Numbered from the stretch's first letter, positions 1 through 11,199 are shown. The stretch is 64,000 nucleotides of DNA from Paenibacillus lycopersici (GCF_010119935.1 NZ_CP048209.1:2483001-2547000); one strand, 5' to 3'. Made by a program: numbers and translations. The notes: generated by a model not told the origin, from the letters alone.

Positions 1-814
1 GGGATCAGCGACATCGATACCCGGATGCTGACCCGTATCCTCCGTCACCACGGCACGATGAAAGGCCTCTTGACGACCGGCAGCGAGCGCGTCGAAGAGC
101 TGCAGGAACGTCTTGCGGCATCGCCGCTCATGCGCGACCAGGTGGCCCGTACGTCGACGAAGAGCATCTTCTCGAGCCCGGGCGAGCGCGAACGGATCGT
201 GCTCGTCGATTACGGCGCGAAGAGCGGCATTCTGCGCGAGCTGACGAAGCGCGGCTGCGACGTCGTCGTCGTTCCGCATGACACGACGGCCGACCAGATC
301 CGCCGCCTGAACCCGGACGGCATTCAGCTGTCCAACGGCCCCGGCGACCCGAAAGACGTGCCGCACGCCGTGAAAATGATTCAAGAGCTGCTCGGCGAAT
401 ATCCGATCTTCGGCATCTGCCTCGGTCATCAATTGTTCGCCCTCGCCTGCGGCGCGGATACGGCGAAGCTGAAGTTCGGCCACCGCGGCGGCAACCACCC
501 GGTTAAAGAGCTGGCGACGAACCGCTGCTACATCACTTCGCAGAACCACGGCTACACGGTGCTTGAAGAGACCGTTGCCGGCACGAAGCTGGAAGTGACG
601 CATATCAACAACAACGACCGGACGATCGAAGGCTTGAAGCATGCCGAATATCCGGCCTTCTCGGTACAGTACCATCCCGAGGCGGCGCCCGGACCGCTTG
701 ACAACAGCTACCTGTTCGATCAATTCCTGGACATGATCCGCGCAACGAAGAAGAACAACCCGCAGAAACCGCGTCAAGCGCAATTGGCGGCATCATTGAG
801 AGGAGAGCTGCAAT

Positions 815-828
<14 letters not shown>
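1..828 (+). CDS. carA: Carbamoyl-phosphate synthase small subunit (partial, 5' end outside window)
   Basis: Glutaminase subunit that hydrolyses glutamine and passes ammonia to the large subunit for carbamoyl phosphate synthesis (pyrimidine and arginine pathways, cytosol). The reading frame is open from base 1 ([10 protein letters not shown]...), so the start lies upstream and about 90-100 N-terminal residues are missing. The class I amidotransferase site is visible: nucleophile Cys in FGICLGHQ (codon near 418) and the His/Glu pair in [10 protein letters not shown] (near 670). The last 14 bases overlap carB, indicating translational coupling. The gene order carA-carB-pyrF-pyrE fits the distal half of a Bacillales pyr operon. 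Identification is firm. Confidence 0.97.
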
Positions 829-4033
<3,205 letters not shown>

Positions 4034-4060
4034 CAGCATCCTTGGCCGCCTCGCGGCCGC

Positions 4061-4086
4061 GAAAGCCTGCCTACAAGCAGGCTTTC
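4061..4086 (+). terminator. Hairpin after carB (weak terminator candidate)
   Basis: A perfect 10-bp stem, GAAAGCCTGC / GCAGGCTTTC with a 6-base loop, sits 27 bases after the carB stop. There is no T-run behind it, so efficient intrinsic termination is doubtful. It may attenuate or only stabilise the carAB mRNA before pyrF. Confidence 0.4.
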
Positions 4087-4104
4087 GCCATGCATGATGG
4101 AGGA

Positions 4105-4250
4105 AAGGCATGACCTCCGGTCGGTATAGGTCTCCAATCGCTTGTTGTAGTTCTGATTGCTTTGAAGGTATAAGAGAGAAGAGGATGCAATCAGACTACA
4201 AAGGCGAACGCTAACGCTTTTCCGACTCTATACCGACCTTCGGGTATTAA
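4105..4250 (+). repeat. Structured intergenic repeat, copy 1 (carB-pyrF space)
   Basis: An outer stem of 11 bp (GGTCGGTATAG at 4119-4129 with CTATACCGACC at 4228-4238) encloses an inner stem (TTGTAGT-t-CTGATTGC at 4145-4160 with GCAATCAG-ACTACAA at 4187-4201, one bulged T). A second copy lies at 6126-6262. The two share CTCCAATCGC before the inner stem and CTACAAAGGCGAACGCTAAC then GCTTTTCCG after it, while the stem bases differ in a pairing-preserving way. It may be a repeated RNA element or a MITE/REP-like sequence. No coding potential is seen. Confidence 0.75.
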
Positions 4251-4274
4251 GAAAAAATTATGGGAGGCGGGACA

Positions 4275-5009
4275 ATGATCAAGCTAAGCAGGGAAGAAGC
4301 GGCGGGCCGCGTCATGGTTGCGCTCGATTACCCGGATGCCGCGGCGGCGGAAGCTCTGGTGCTGAGCCTGGAAGGCATCCCATGCTTCATGAAGGTCGGC
4401 ATGCAGTTGTTCTATGCGGCCGGACCGGGCTTCGTCGCGGACTTGAAGGCGCGCGGCTATAAAGTATTCCTGGATCTGAAAATGCACGATATCCCGAACA
4501 CGGTCAAAGGCGGCGCGAACAGCATCGCGAAGCTTGGCGTCGACGTGTTCAACGTCCATGCGGCAGGCGGCTTGGCCATGATGAACGCCGCGATGGAAGG
4601 CGTGGAATCGGCGCTTCAAGCGGATGCCAAGCTGCAGCGTCCGCTGGTCATCGCCGTGACGCAGCTGACCAGCACGAGCCAGGCGGTGCTGAACGACGAG
4701 ATTGGCATCGGCGGCTCCGTCGCGGACGCGGTCGTCCGTTACGCCAAGCTGGCGAAGGAAGCGGGTCTCGGCGGCGTGGTGGCATCTCCGCAAGAGGTGC
4801 GGTTGATCAAATCGGCGTGCGGCGTTTCCTTCCGGACGATTACGCCGGGCATCCGGCCGGCCGGCGCCGACATCGGCGACCAGTCGCGCATCATGACGCC
4901 GCGCGAGGCGCTGGCGCAAGGCACGGACTACATGGTGATCGGGCGGCCGATTACGGCTGCCGCCGACCCGAGACAAGCATTGGAATCCATTATCGAGGAG
5001 CTGGTATAA
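4275..5009 (+). CDS. pyrF: Orotidine 5'-phosphate decarboxylase
   Basis: Converts OMP to UMP, the last step of de novo UMP synthesis, as a cytosolic TIM-barrel dimer. The 244 residues fit the short bacterial type. The catalytic Asp-Lys-Asp tetrad segment is present as FLDLKMHDIPNT (about residues 60-71), and the phosphate-binding end is near IGRPITAAADP. An in-frame ATG at 4260 exists, but the strong GGGAGGCGG just before 4275 supports the ATG at 4275. The stop abuts pyrE directly. No pyrK or pyrD gene lies between carB and pyrF. Confidence 0.97.
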   Translation: MIKLSREEAAGRVMVALDYPDAAAAEALVLSLEGIPCFMKVGMQLFYAAGPGFVADLKARGYKVFLDLKMHDIPNTVKGGANSIAKLGVDVFNVHAAGGLAMMNAAMEGVESALQADAKLQRPLVIAVTQLTSTSQAVLNDEIGIGGSVADAVVRYAKLAKEAGLGGVVASPQEVRLIKSACGVSFRTITPGIRPAGADIGDQSRIMTPREALAQGTDYMVIGRPITAAADPRQALESIIEELV

Positions 5010-5657
5010 ATGACAACATCCATGCTGGAACAGTTGCCGAAAGAGATTGCGAAAGGCTTGTTGAAGATCAACGCGGTCGCGCTGCGTCCGAACGAACCGT
5101 TCACGTGGACGTCCGGCATGAAGTCGCCGATCTACTGCGACAACCGGCTGACGATGTCCTATCCGGCCATCCGCGATCTGATCGCGGAAGGCTTCGCGGC
5201 GATCATTCGCGCGCAATATCCGGATTGTCAAGCCGTCGCGGGCATCGCGACCGGCGGCATCCCGCACGCGGCATGGGTCGCGCAGAAGCTGAACCTGCCG
5301 ATGCTGTACGTGCGCGATAAGGCGAAGGGCCATGGCAAGACGAACCAGATCGAGGGCCATTTCGAGCCCGGCCAGAAGGTCGTCCTGATCGAGGACCTGA
5401 TTTCCACCGGCGGCAGCTCGCTGAAGGCGGCGGTCGCGGTGCGCGAAGCCGGCTGCGAAGTGCAGGGCGTCGTCGCGATCTTCACTTACCAGTTCCCGCA
5501 GGCGGTCGAAGCGTTCGCGAAGGAAGGCATTCCGCTCGCGACCTTGTCGAACTACACGTCGCTGATCGAGGTTGCGGCCGAGCAAGGCATCGTGCAGCAG
5601 AACGACATCGCCCTGCTGCAATCGTGGCGCGAGAATCCGCAGGCTTTCGGCGTGTAA
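5010..5657 (+). CDS. pyrE: Orotate phosphoribosyltransferase
   Basis: Transfers phosphoribose from PRPP to orotate to give OMP. It is 215 residues long, normal for the family. The PRPP-binding loop VVLIEDLISTGGSS lies around residues 124-137. The ATG follows the pyrF TAA without a gap, with GAGGAGCTG as ribosome binding site inside the pyrF end, so the two are translationally coupled. It is the last gene of the operon, since a strong terminator follows at 5688. Confidence 0.97.
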   Translation: MTTSMLEQLPKEIAKGLLKINAVALRPNEPFTWTSGMKSPIYCDNRLTMSYPAIRDLIAEGFAAIIRAQYPDCQAVAGIATGGIPHAAWVAQKLNLPMLYVRDKAKGHGKTNQIEGHFEPGQKVVLIEDLISTGGSSLKAAVAVREAGCEVQGVVAIFTYQFPQAVEAFAKEGIPLATLSNYTSLIEVAAEQGIVQQNDIALLQSWRENPQAFGV

Positions 5658-5687
5658 ACCGAAGCCATTTCATAGCCTTTCTTTGTT

Positions 5688-5723
5688 AAAACAGACCCGG
5701 AGCAAGCGCTCCGGGTCTGTTTT
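5688..5723 (+). terminator. Rho-independent terminator of the pyr operon
   Basis: A perfect 16-bp stem, AAAACAGACCCGGAGC / GCTCCGGGTCTGTTTT, has a 4-base loop and a T-rich 3' arm. It starts 31 bases after the pyrE stop. Confidence 0.95.
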
Positions 5724-5854
5724 ATTCTTGTAAAGGTAATCATTAGCTGATTCATTTTTCGAACGATCGGTTATAATTAGCTAATCCGCCTCATATATTA
5801 GGTCATTGCCAAATAGATAGGATTACAAGATTAATAGAATGCGAGGAAGAGAAC

Positions 5855-6106
5855 ATGAACACAATGTATAGGCAGTTGTTGGAGTCGACGGAAGACTTGC
5901 TGTACCGGGTTCGGATTTACGACCGGAACCTGGAGAAATCCGATGAAATTCTGCAAATGGACGAGGCGTACAAGCGTATGCGCCAGGCGTTCGATGTTAT
6001 AGAAGCCCGTCAGGACAGCGGTATGATGGAGCGGTTTGCCGCCAGGGTACAGCAGATGCGGACGCGTCTGATCACGATGATGGAGGATTTGCTGCACACG
6101 GCATGA
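5855..6106 (+). CDS. Small helical hypothetical protein, 83 aa
   Basis: Not recognised. The product is 83 residues, all predicted helical and rich in Arg, Glu, Met and Leu, with no membrane segment, signal peptide or cysteine. It looks like a short cytosolic coiled coil. GCGAGGAAGAGA lies 5 to 16 bases before the ATG and serves as the ribosome binding site. A TATAAT at 5772-5777 could be a -10 box, but no convincing -35 is seen. It stands alone between the pyr terminator and a structured repeat. Confidence 0.7.
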   Translation: MNTMYRQLLESTEDLLYRVRIYDRNLEKSDEILQMDEAYKRMRQAFDVIEARQDSGMMERFAARVQQMRTRLITMMEDLLHTA

Positions 6107-6125
6107 TTGGGCCGGATGGAGAAAA

Positions 6126-6262
6126 TGACCTGCGGGCTGGGTGGGCCTCCAATCGCTGTTGTAGCTCCGATTTCTTCTAATTGTATAGGAGACTATAGGT
6201 TGAAATCGGGCTACAAAGGCGAACGCTAACGCTTTTCCGGCTCCACACATCCCTCCGGTCAT
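6126..6262 (+). repeat. Structured intergenic repeat, copy 2
   Basis: Second copy of the element at 4105-4250. The inner stem is TTGTAGC-t-CCGATTTC (6159-6174) with GAAATCGG-GCTACAA (6202-6216). It keeps the same single bulged T and differs from copy 1 at three base pairs, all compensated. The flanks CTCCAATCGC and CTACAAAGGCGAACGCTAAC plus GCTTTTCCG are identical to copy 1. The outer stem is less regular (TGACC at 6126 with GGTCA at 6257, then imperfect pairing). The rest of 6263-6446 shows only a 12-bp palindrome, GTAACATGTTAC, at 6348-6359. Confidence 0.75.
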
Positions 6263-6446
6263 TTTCCCGGCCTATTCAAAACCGAATGCAGCAAACCTTT
6301 GGGGACAAAGGGAGAAAAAAACCTCTTGCCAGCCGGTGGTGGGGATGGTAACATGTTACATTAAATGGAAGGGTTTCTAGGGATCCGCTTCAAGGCGAAC
6401 CGAGCGAAACCGGGCAGGATAATAGGTCCCGCTACACCGTAGGGAT

Positions 6447-6508
6447 AAAAGACCTTCGGCAAGTTCCACCCAGCACGACTGGGCGGCGCTTGCTCGGAGG
6501 TCTTTTTT
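6447..6508 (+). terminator. Terminator-like structured RNA motif, copy 1 (ABC exporter leader)
   Basis: AAAAGACCT (6447-6455) pairs with AGGTCTTTT (6498-6506). After an internal loop TCG/TCGG, GCAAG (6459-6463) pairs with CTTGC (6489-6493), and the inner hairpin CCCAG/CTGGG closes the structure. A T-run ends it. Copy 2 at 11200-11254 keeps ACCTTCGGCAAGTTCC and CGCTTG...CGGAGGT but has a different, still complementary inner stem. It lies 47 bases before an ABC ATPase gene, where it could act as an attenuator. I cannot assign it to a known riboswitch class. Confidence 0.7.
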
Positions 6509-6555
6509 GCTTTACCAGCCCAAAGCGCCGCGATGACTGAAGAGGGGGAGAAGAT

Positions 6556-7545
6556 GTGGAAGCACTCCGGACGCATGCATTGCGCAAGGTGTTTACGGTC
6601 AAACGGAAGGACGCCGGGCTGGCCGGCAGCTTCAGGTCGCTGATGAAACCGGCCTGGGAAGAGAAGGTCGCGGTGCGCAGCATCGACCTGACGGTGCAGC
6701 GGGGCGAGATGGTCGCCTTCCTCGGCCCGAACGGCGCCGGGAAATCGACGACGATCAAAATGCTGACAGGGATTCTGCACCCGTCGTCGGGCGAGGCGCA
6801 GGTGCTCGGCTTGACGCCGTGGCGGGAACGGGAGAAGCTGGCTTACCGCATCGGGGCGGTATTCGGGCAGAAATCGCAGCTGTGGTACCACCTGCCGCCG
6901 ATCGACACGTTCGATCTGATCAGCCGGATTTACGAGCTGCGGCGCAGCGAATACCAAGCGCGCCGCGACGATCTGATCGCGCGCTTCGAACTGGGACCGT
7001 ACCTGCATACGCCGGTCAGGAAGCTGTCGCTGGGCGAACGGATGCGCTGCGAAATCGCCGTTTCGTTCCTGCACCGTCCGCAGCTGCTGTTCCTTGACGA
7101 GCCGACGATCGGACTGGACGTCGTGGTCAAGCAGCGCATCCGCGAGCTGATCCGCGAATTGAACCGGGCGGAAGGGACGACCGTCTTCCTGACCTCGCAT
7201 GATGCCGGCGACATGGAGGAGCTCTGTTCGAGGGCGATCGTGATCCATCACGGCGGGATTCTGCTCGATGCGCCCGTCGACCGGCTGAAGCGGGAGGTGC
7301 TCAACCGGAAAGTCATTTCGCTGACGCTGGCCGCCGGCTACGACGCCTCGATGCTTCCTTCGCTGCCCGGAACGGCGCTCCTGACAAGCGAAGGCCGGAA
7401 GCTGAAGCTTGAAGTCGATCTCTCCTTGACCGAGATCGAGCAGGTGCTGGGCGCCGTGATCGGCCGCTTCCGGCTGGAGGACGTCACCGTGGAAGACCCG
7501 CCGATGGAGGAAATCATCTCGCATATCTACGGAACGGGAGGTTAG
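6556..7545 (+). CDS. ABC-2 exporter ATP-binding protein (COG4586-like)
   Basis: ATPase of a three-gene ABC-2 type exporter with the two permeases that follow. It has 329 residues. Walker A is GPNGAGKST near residue 57, the signature is unusual (LSLGERMRCE instead of LSGGQ), Walker B is LLFLDEPTIGLD and the switch His is in TSHDAGDMEE. The C-terminal 90 residues form a regulatory extension. The start is GTG 6556 behind GAGGGGGAGAAG. ATPase, permease and permease in this order match the widespread COG4586-COG4587-COG3694 set, whose substrate is unknown. The promoter is probably upstream of the structured terminator at 6447. Confidence 0.9.
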   Translation: MEALRTHALRKVFTVKRKDAGLAGSFRSLMKPAWEEKVAVRSIDLTVQRGEMVAFLGPNGAGKSTTIKMLTGILHPSSGEAQVLGLTPWREREKLAYRIGAVFGQKSQLWYHLPPIDTFDLISRIYELRRSEYQARRDDLIARFELGPYLHTPVRKLSLGERMRCEIAVSFLHRPQLLFLDEPTIGLDVVVKQRIRELIRELNRAEGTTVFLTSHDAGDMEELCSRAIVIHHGGILLDAPVDRLKREVLNRKVISLTLAAGYDASMLPSLPGTALLTSEGRKLKLEVDLSLTEIEQVLGAVIGRFRLEDVTVEDPPMEEIISHIYGTGG

Positions 7546-7551
7546 CGGACG

Positions 7552-8391
7552 ATGAGGATGGACGAACGAATGCCTGGAAACCGGCTAAGCTTCCTGGGGA
7601 TCAAGAGCATGAAATCGGGAGCCGTCGCGCGTATTACCATTCGGCAGCAGCTGGCGTACAAGACGGACTTCATCATGCGCGCAAGCTTCCTGCTGATGAT
7701 TCTTTACGTGTTCGTGCAGCTGTGGTCGGCTGCTTACGGCGGCGATCATACCCGCGTGATCGACGGCTACACGCTGAAGCAGATCGTGTGGTACCTCGTG
7801 TTCACGGAAGCGATCACGATGGGCGTTCCGGCGCTGTGCGGCGTGATCGAGAACGACGTGAAGAGCGGCGATATCGCGATCAAGCTCATCCGTCCGCTCT
7901 CTTATATCGGCTATCATTACGCCGCCTACGTGTCGGAGGCGGCATTCCGCTTCTGCATCCACCTGGCCGTCGGCAGCATCATCGCCTGGCTGAGCGTCGG
8001 TCCGCCGGCGTTCGGATACGGCTGGGCGGGCTTGTTCTCGCTGACGCTGGGCGCGTTCACGGTGGCGTTCATGCTGAACATGGCCGTGGCGCTGTGCGCG
8101 CTATGGGTGGAAGAAACGCGGGGGATGGAATTCGTGCTGCATAAGCTGCAGTTTACCGTCGGGGGCATGCTGCTGCCGCTCGATCTGATGCCCGAACCGC
8201 TGCAGCGGGTCTGTTCGTGGCTGCCGTTCCAGGCCATGCTCTATTTTCCCGCGCGGACGGCGGTTAATTTCGGCACCGCCCCGGTGGCTCGGCAGTTCGC
8301 GATTCAGGCGTTCTGGATCGCGGCGCTTGCGGCGCTCGTCACGTGGATGTACAGGAGAGGGGTGAAGAAGCTGCATGTTAACGGCGGATAA
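7552..8391 (+). CDS. ABC-2 family transporter permease 1 (COG4587-like)
   Basis: Integral membrane protein of 279 residues with about six hydrophobic segments (for example [49 protein letters not shown]). It pairs with the ATPase upstream and the permease downstream. A conserved loop, LCGVIENDVKSGDIAIKL near residue 100, resembles the region of ABC-2 permeases contacting the ATPase. GGGAGG precedes the ATG by about 11 bases. Its end overlaps the next gene by 17 bases. Confidence 0.85.
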   Translation: MRMDERMPGNRLSFLGIKSMKSGAVARITIRQQLAYKTDFIMRASFLLMILYVFVQLWSAAYGGDHTRVIDGYTLKQIVWYLVFTEAITMGVPALCGVIENDVKSGDIAIKLIRPLSYIGYHYAAYVSEAAFRFCIHLAVGSIIAWLSVGPPAFGYGWAGLFSLTLGAFTVAFMLNMAVALCALWVEETRGMEFVLHKLQFTVGGMLLPLDLMPEPLQRVCSWLPFQAMLYFPARTAVNFGTAPVARQFAIQAFWIAALAALVTWMYRRGVKKLHVNGG

Positions 8392-9220
8392 CCAAGCGGA
8401 CCGATCGCGGCGTCAAGCTTCGCGGACGAGGCGCGCCGCGGCAACGGTCTCGTTCCTGTTCACCTGTTGGAAGGTCAATCTGGCTTCGACCTTGGAATAC
8501 CGGGTCAGCTTCCTGCTGATGGCCGGCATGATGTTCATCAACAACTTCATGTGGCTGTTCTTCTGGAGCTTGTTCTTCGGCCGGTTCCCGGTGGTCAACG
8601 GCTGGGGCATTCACGATGTCATGCTGATGTGGGCCGTCGGCGCCGGCGGCTTCGGCTGGGCGAATATGCTGTTCGGCAACTTCAACCGCATCGCGCCGAT
8701 CGTTGCCAGCGGACAGCTTGACGTGTACTTGTCGCAGCCGAAGCCCGTGCTGCTTCACGTGCTCGCGAGCCGGATGTCGCTGACGGCGGTAGGCGACTTC
8801 CTCTTCGGTCTCGTCGTGTACGCCTGGGTCGGCGATCATTCGCTGCCGGGACTGCTGCTGTTCCTCTCCGCGCTCCTGATTAGCGGCCTGCTGTTCATGG
8901 GCGTCACGGTTCTCGCCGGCTGCATGGCCTTCTTCGTAGGCAATGCGGAAGGGCTTGCGCAGCAAGTGTTCAACAGCTTCGTCGCGCTGTCGACGTACCC
9001 GTCCGATATTTTCAAAGGCTTCGCCAAAGCGCTGCTGTTCACGCTCATCCCGGCGGGCTTGATCAGCTACATGCCGATCGGGCTGCTGCGCGGTTTCGAT
9101 ATGAACTTCGCATGGAAGGCGGTCGTCTTGACGCTCGGCTTCGGCATGGCGGCGATCCTGCTCTTCAAGCTCGGACTGAAGCGGTATTCATCGGGCAATG
9201 CCATCACGCTGCGAGGGTAG
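8375..9220 (+). CDS. ABC-2 family transporter permease 2 (COG3694-like)
   Basis: Second membrane subunit of the exporter, 281 residues, with about six membrane segments (VSFLLMAGMMFINNFMWLFF, FLSALLISGLLFMGVTVLAG, VVLTLGFGMAAILLFKLGL). The Arg-rich N-terminus is cytosolic. The GDHSLPG loop and IASGQLDVYLSQP-type motif (VASGQLDVYLSQPKPVL near residue 110) parallel the SGDI motif of the first permease. Translation is coupled through the 17-base overlap. Last gene of the operon. Confidence 0.85.
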   Translation: MLTADNQADRSRRQASRTRRAAATVSFLFTCWKVNLASTLEYRVSFLLMAGMMFINNFMWLFFWSLFFGRFPVVNGWGIHDVMLMWAVGAGGFGWANMLFGNFNRIAPIVASGQLDVYLSQPKPVLLHVLASRMSLTAVGDFLFGLVVYAWVGDHSLPGLLLFLSALLISGLLFMGVTVLAGCMAFFVGNAEGLAQQVFNSFVALSTYPSDIFKGFAKALLFTLIPAGLISYMPIGLLRGFDMNFAWKAVVLTLGFGMAAILLFKLGLKRYSSGNAITLRG

Positions 9221-9222
9221 AG

Positions 9223-9348
9223 CCCCGCATTGGAATGCGGGGGTTGCGTTGCAAACGTAGAGCGGCAGCCGTAATTGCGGCTGAACAGAGGTACATGTCT
9301 TAAGCGAGGCCAACACCGGCTCCGGGGACGTAGTCCCCCGGAGCTGGT
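9223..9348. other. Two GC-rich hairpins after the ABC-2 operon
   Basis: Hairpin one is CCCCGCATT (9223-9231) with AATGCGGGG (9234-9242), just after the permease stop. Hairpin two is ACCGGCTCCGGGG (9315-9327) with CCCCGGAGCTGGT (9336-9348), 13 pairs with one G-T. Neither has a T-run. They probably mark the 3' end of the ABC-2 mRNA. The rest up to 9470 shows nothing else. Confidence 0.5.
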
Positions 9349-9476
9349 TCGTTAACGGCAGGCGTTCGCTCGCGATCGGCTGTAGATCGGCAATATATAG
9401 CGTCGTCACGAATTCAAAGCCGACTTTAAGCCTCTGAGGGAATTCAATCCTTTCAAATCAAATAATTAAAATAAAA

Positions 9477-9534
9477 CTTGAATTATTCAAGAATTAATCT
9501 TAATATTATCAATACACAGATTGAATAATTCAAT
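9477..9534 (+). promoter_or_regulatory. Promoter with two palindromic operators (DUF2089-DUF4097 operon)
   Basis: The -35 box TTGAAT (9478-9483) and -10 box TAATAT (9501-9506) are 17 bases apart. Two 15-base palindromes with the core TTGAAT(A/T)ATTCAA lie at 9477-9491, covering the -35 box, and at 9520-9534, downstream of the expected start site. Their centres are 43 bp apart. Two copies around a promoter suggest repression, perhaps by the DUF2089 protein itself. The whole stretch is very AT-rich against GC-rich surroundings. Confidence 0.75.
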
Positions 9535-9551
9535 GCGTACTTGCATAAGGA

Positions 9552-9974
9552 GTGATACCTCTGCACTATCCGCCGCCGCAGCAATGCCCGGTATGCGAGA
9601 GCAAGCTGACGATTCAGGAGCTGAAATGCGAGCATTGCTCGACCGTTATCCGGGGGAATTTCGAATCGACCCGACTTGCGTCGCTGAACCGGGAGCAGCT
9701 GCATTTTGTCGAAGCGTTCTTGAAGGTACGCGGGAACATCCGCGAGATGGAGAAGGAGCTAGGCATCTCGTACCCGACCGTGAGGAACCGGCTCGATCAG
9801 ATCGTGGACACGCTCGGCTTCGAGTCCTGGTCTGCAGCTGCGCAGCCAGCTATGCCGCCGTCCGAGCAAGCCGTAACAGAAGATGCACAGCGGAAGGAGA
9901 TTCTGTCGAAGCTGGATGCAGGCGCAATAACGGTAGATGAAGCGTTGAAGTTATTCGGGGCCAATCACAAATAG
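9552..9974 (+). CDS. DUF2089 family zinc-ribbon/HTH regulator
   Basis: About 140 residues. The N-terminal zinc ribbon has two CxxC knuckles (CPVC and CEHC), followed by a helix-turn-helix (MEKELGISYPTVRNRLDQIV, about residues 65-84) and a C-terminal part resembling the start of the next protein. This matches DUF2089, believed to be transcriptional regulators. The start is uncertain: GTG 9552 is given, but AAGGAG at 9547-9552 overlaps it and would be best spaced for the CTG at 9561; no ATG fits. The downstream DUF4097 gene begins 16 bases after its stop. Confidence 0.85.
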   Translation: MIPLHYPPPQQCPVCESKLTIQELKCEHCSTVIRGNFESTRLASLNREQLHFVEAFLKVRGNIREMEKELGISYPTVRNRLDQIVDTLGFESWSAAAQPAMPPSEQAVTEDAQRKEILSKLDAGAITVDEALKLFGANHK

Positions 9975-9989
9975 GAGGCATGGTGAACG

Positions 9990-11165
9990 ATGCAAGAAGA
10001 GCGGGCGATGATTATTCGAATGGTGGAGGAAGGCAAAATTACGGCGGACCAAGGCTTGGCGCTGCTGGAAGCGCTGGAGCAGCCGCGGCCGCAGACTCCT
10101 GCTGCGTCTGCAACGGAGCAAAAGCATGAGCATGAGGTGTCCGTACGCGGACAAGCCGCTGAGTGGACAAGCTCCTTCGATGCATCGGGAATCGAGCGAA
10201 TCGAGTTCACCGCGAATGACGGTTCGATTCATTATCAAACCTGGGACCAGCCGCACGCCGAAGTCAAAGTGACCTTGACGGCGCGTAATGGTTGGAGCGC
10301 TCCGGATTTGAAAGACCGCCTCGATCGGTCCGTCTTCGTTAGTCGAAGCGAAGAGCAATACATATGGAAGCTGGAGCCTGCGGACTGGGAGCGTGATCGC
10401 GAACTGAAGAACGGGGAGATCGCGATCGCCATTCATGTTCCTCGCGCGCAGCGCTTCGAGCACTTCAAAGCGGTGACGAATAACGGCGAAATCCATATTG
10501 CCGAGCTGCTGTCCGAACAGGCCGAGATTGCAACGGATAACGGTGCGATTACGATGAATGGCATTGAGCTGGAAGCGCTCAAGACGACGTCGGTGAATGG
10601 GGCGATCAAGCTCGTATCCGGGCGGATGGAATCGGCGGAGCTGCGTACGAAGAACGGCAAGATCCATGCCAGCGGCAAGTTCGAATCGCTTCATTGTCAT
10701 TCGTCTAACGGAGAGATCAAGCTTGATGATCTAGTCGCGGAAGGGATTGACCTTCATGCGGAGAACGGGAATATCGACGCGGATGCCGCTTTCGAACAGC
10801 TGGCTTGCAAGACGCGGAACGGAGCCGTTCATGTCTATGTTCGATGCAGCGGAGAGACCGAGCGGCGACGGGCGGCGTTTAATGGCGAAGTCTTGACGAA
10901 GCTGCAGGCGGAGTCGCATAATGGCGCGGTTCACATCGCCTACGAGGAAGGCGTGGCCGGCGTTCGCGGCGAGCTGAAGTTCGGTCATGGAAGGGCGAGC
11001 TGCTTGCTGAACGGGGAGACATTCGCCGATTTGACCGGCGACGGAGATAACCGGACGCTTGCTATTCGCCAAGGGGACGAGGCGCACCACCAGCTTGACG
11101 TAACGACATCTAACGGCTCGATTAAGGTGGAGACCGTTCCGGCGAAAATTTTGCTGCCGCTCTAA
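9990..11165 (+). CDS. DUF4097 beta-helix protein with SHOCT-like N-terminus
   Basis: 391 residues. The N-terminal 30 residues (MVEEGKITADQGLALLEAL) form the short SHOCT-like helical module common in this family. From about residue 100 on, an Asn-Gly motif recurs roughly every 18-22 residues (TNNGEIHI, TDNGAITM, SVNGAIKL, TKNGKIHA, SSNGEIKL, TRNGAVHV, SHNGAVHI, TSNGSIKV), the mark of DUF4097 beta-helix rungs. There is no signal peptide, so it is probably cytosolic or membrane-peripheral. GGAGGCATGGTGAACG precedes the ATG. B. subtilis YvlB is a known relative; function unknown. Confidence 0.88.
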   Translation: MQEERAMIIRMVEEGKITADQGLALLEALEQPRPQTPAASATEQKHEHEVSVRGQAAEWTSSFDASGIERIEFTANDGSIHYQTWDQPHAEVKVTLTARNGWSAPDLKDRLDRSVFVSRSEEQYIWKLEPADWERDRELKNGEIAIAIHVPRAQRFEHFKAVTNNGEIHIAELLSEQAEIATDNGAITMNGIELEALKTTSVNGAIKLVSGRMESAELRTKNGKIHASGKFESLHCHSSNGEIKLDDLVAEGIDLHAENGNIDADAAFEQLACKTRNGAVHVYVRCSGETERRRAAFNGEVLTKLQAESHNGAVHIAYEEGVAGVRGELKFGHGRASCLLNGETFADLTGDGDNRTLAIRQGDEAHHQLDVTTSNGSIKVETVPAKILLPL

Positions 11166-11199
11166 AGAGAAGCAGAGTCCGCTGCGCCGCGGCGATTAT

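Noticed and set aside
6348..6359. 12-bp palindrome GTAACATGTTAC as an operator
   Set aside because: No promoter elements next to it and no second copy; too short to support a claim.
8101..8965. - strand frames opposite the ABC-2 permeases
   Set aside because: Glu/Arg/His-rich shadows without start signals; the + strand permeases have overlapping, coupled starts and membrane segments.
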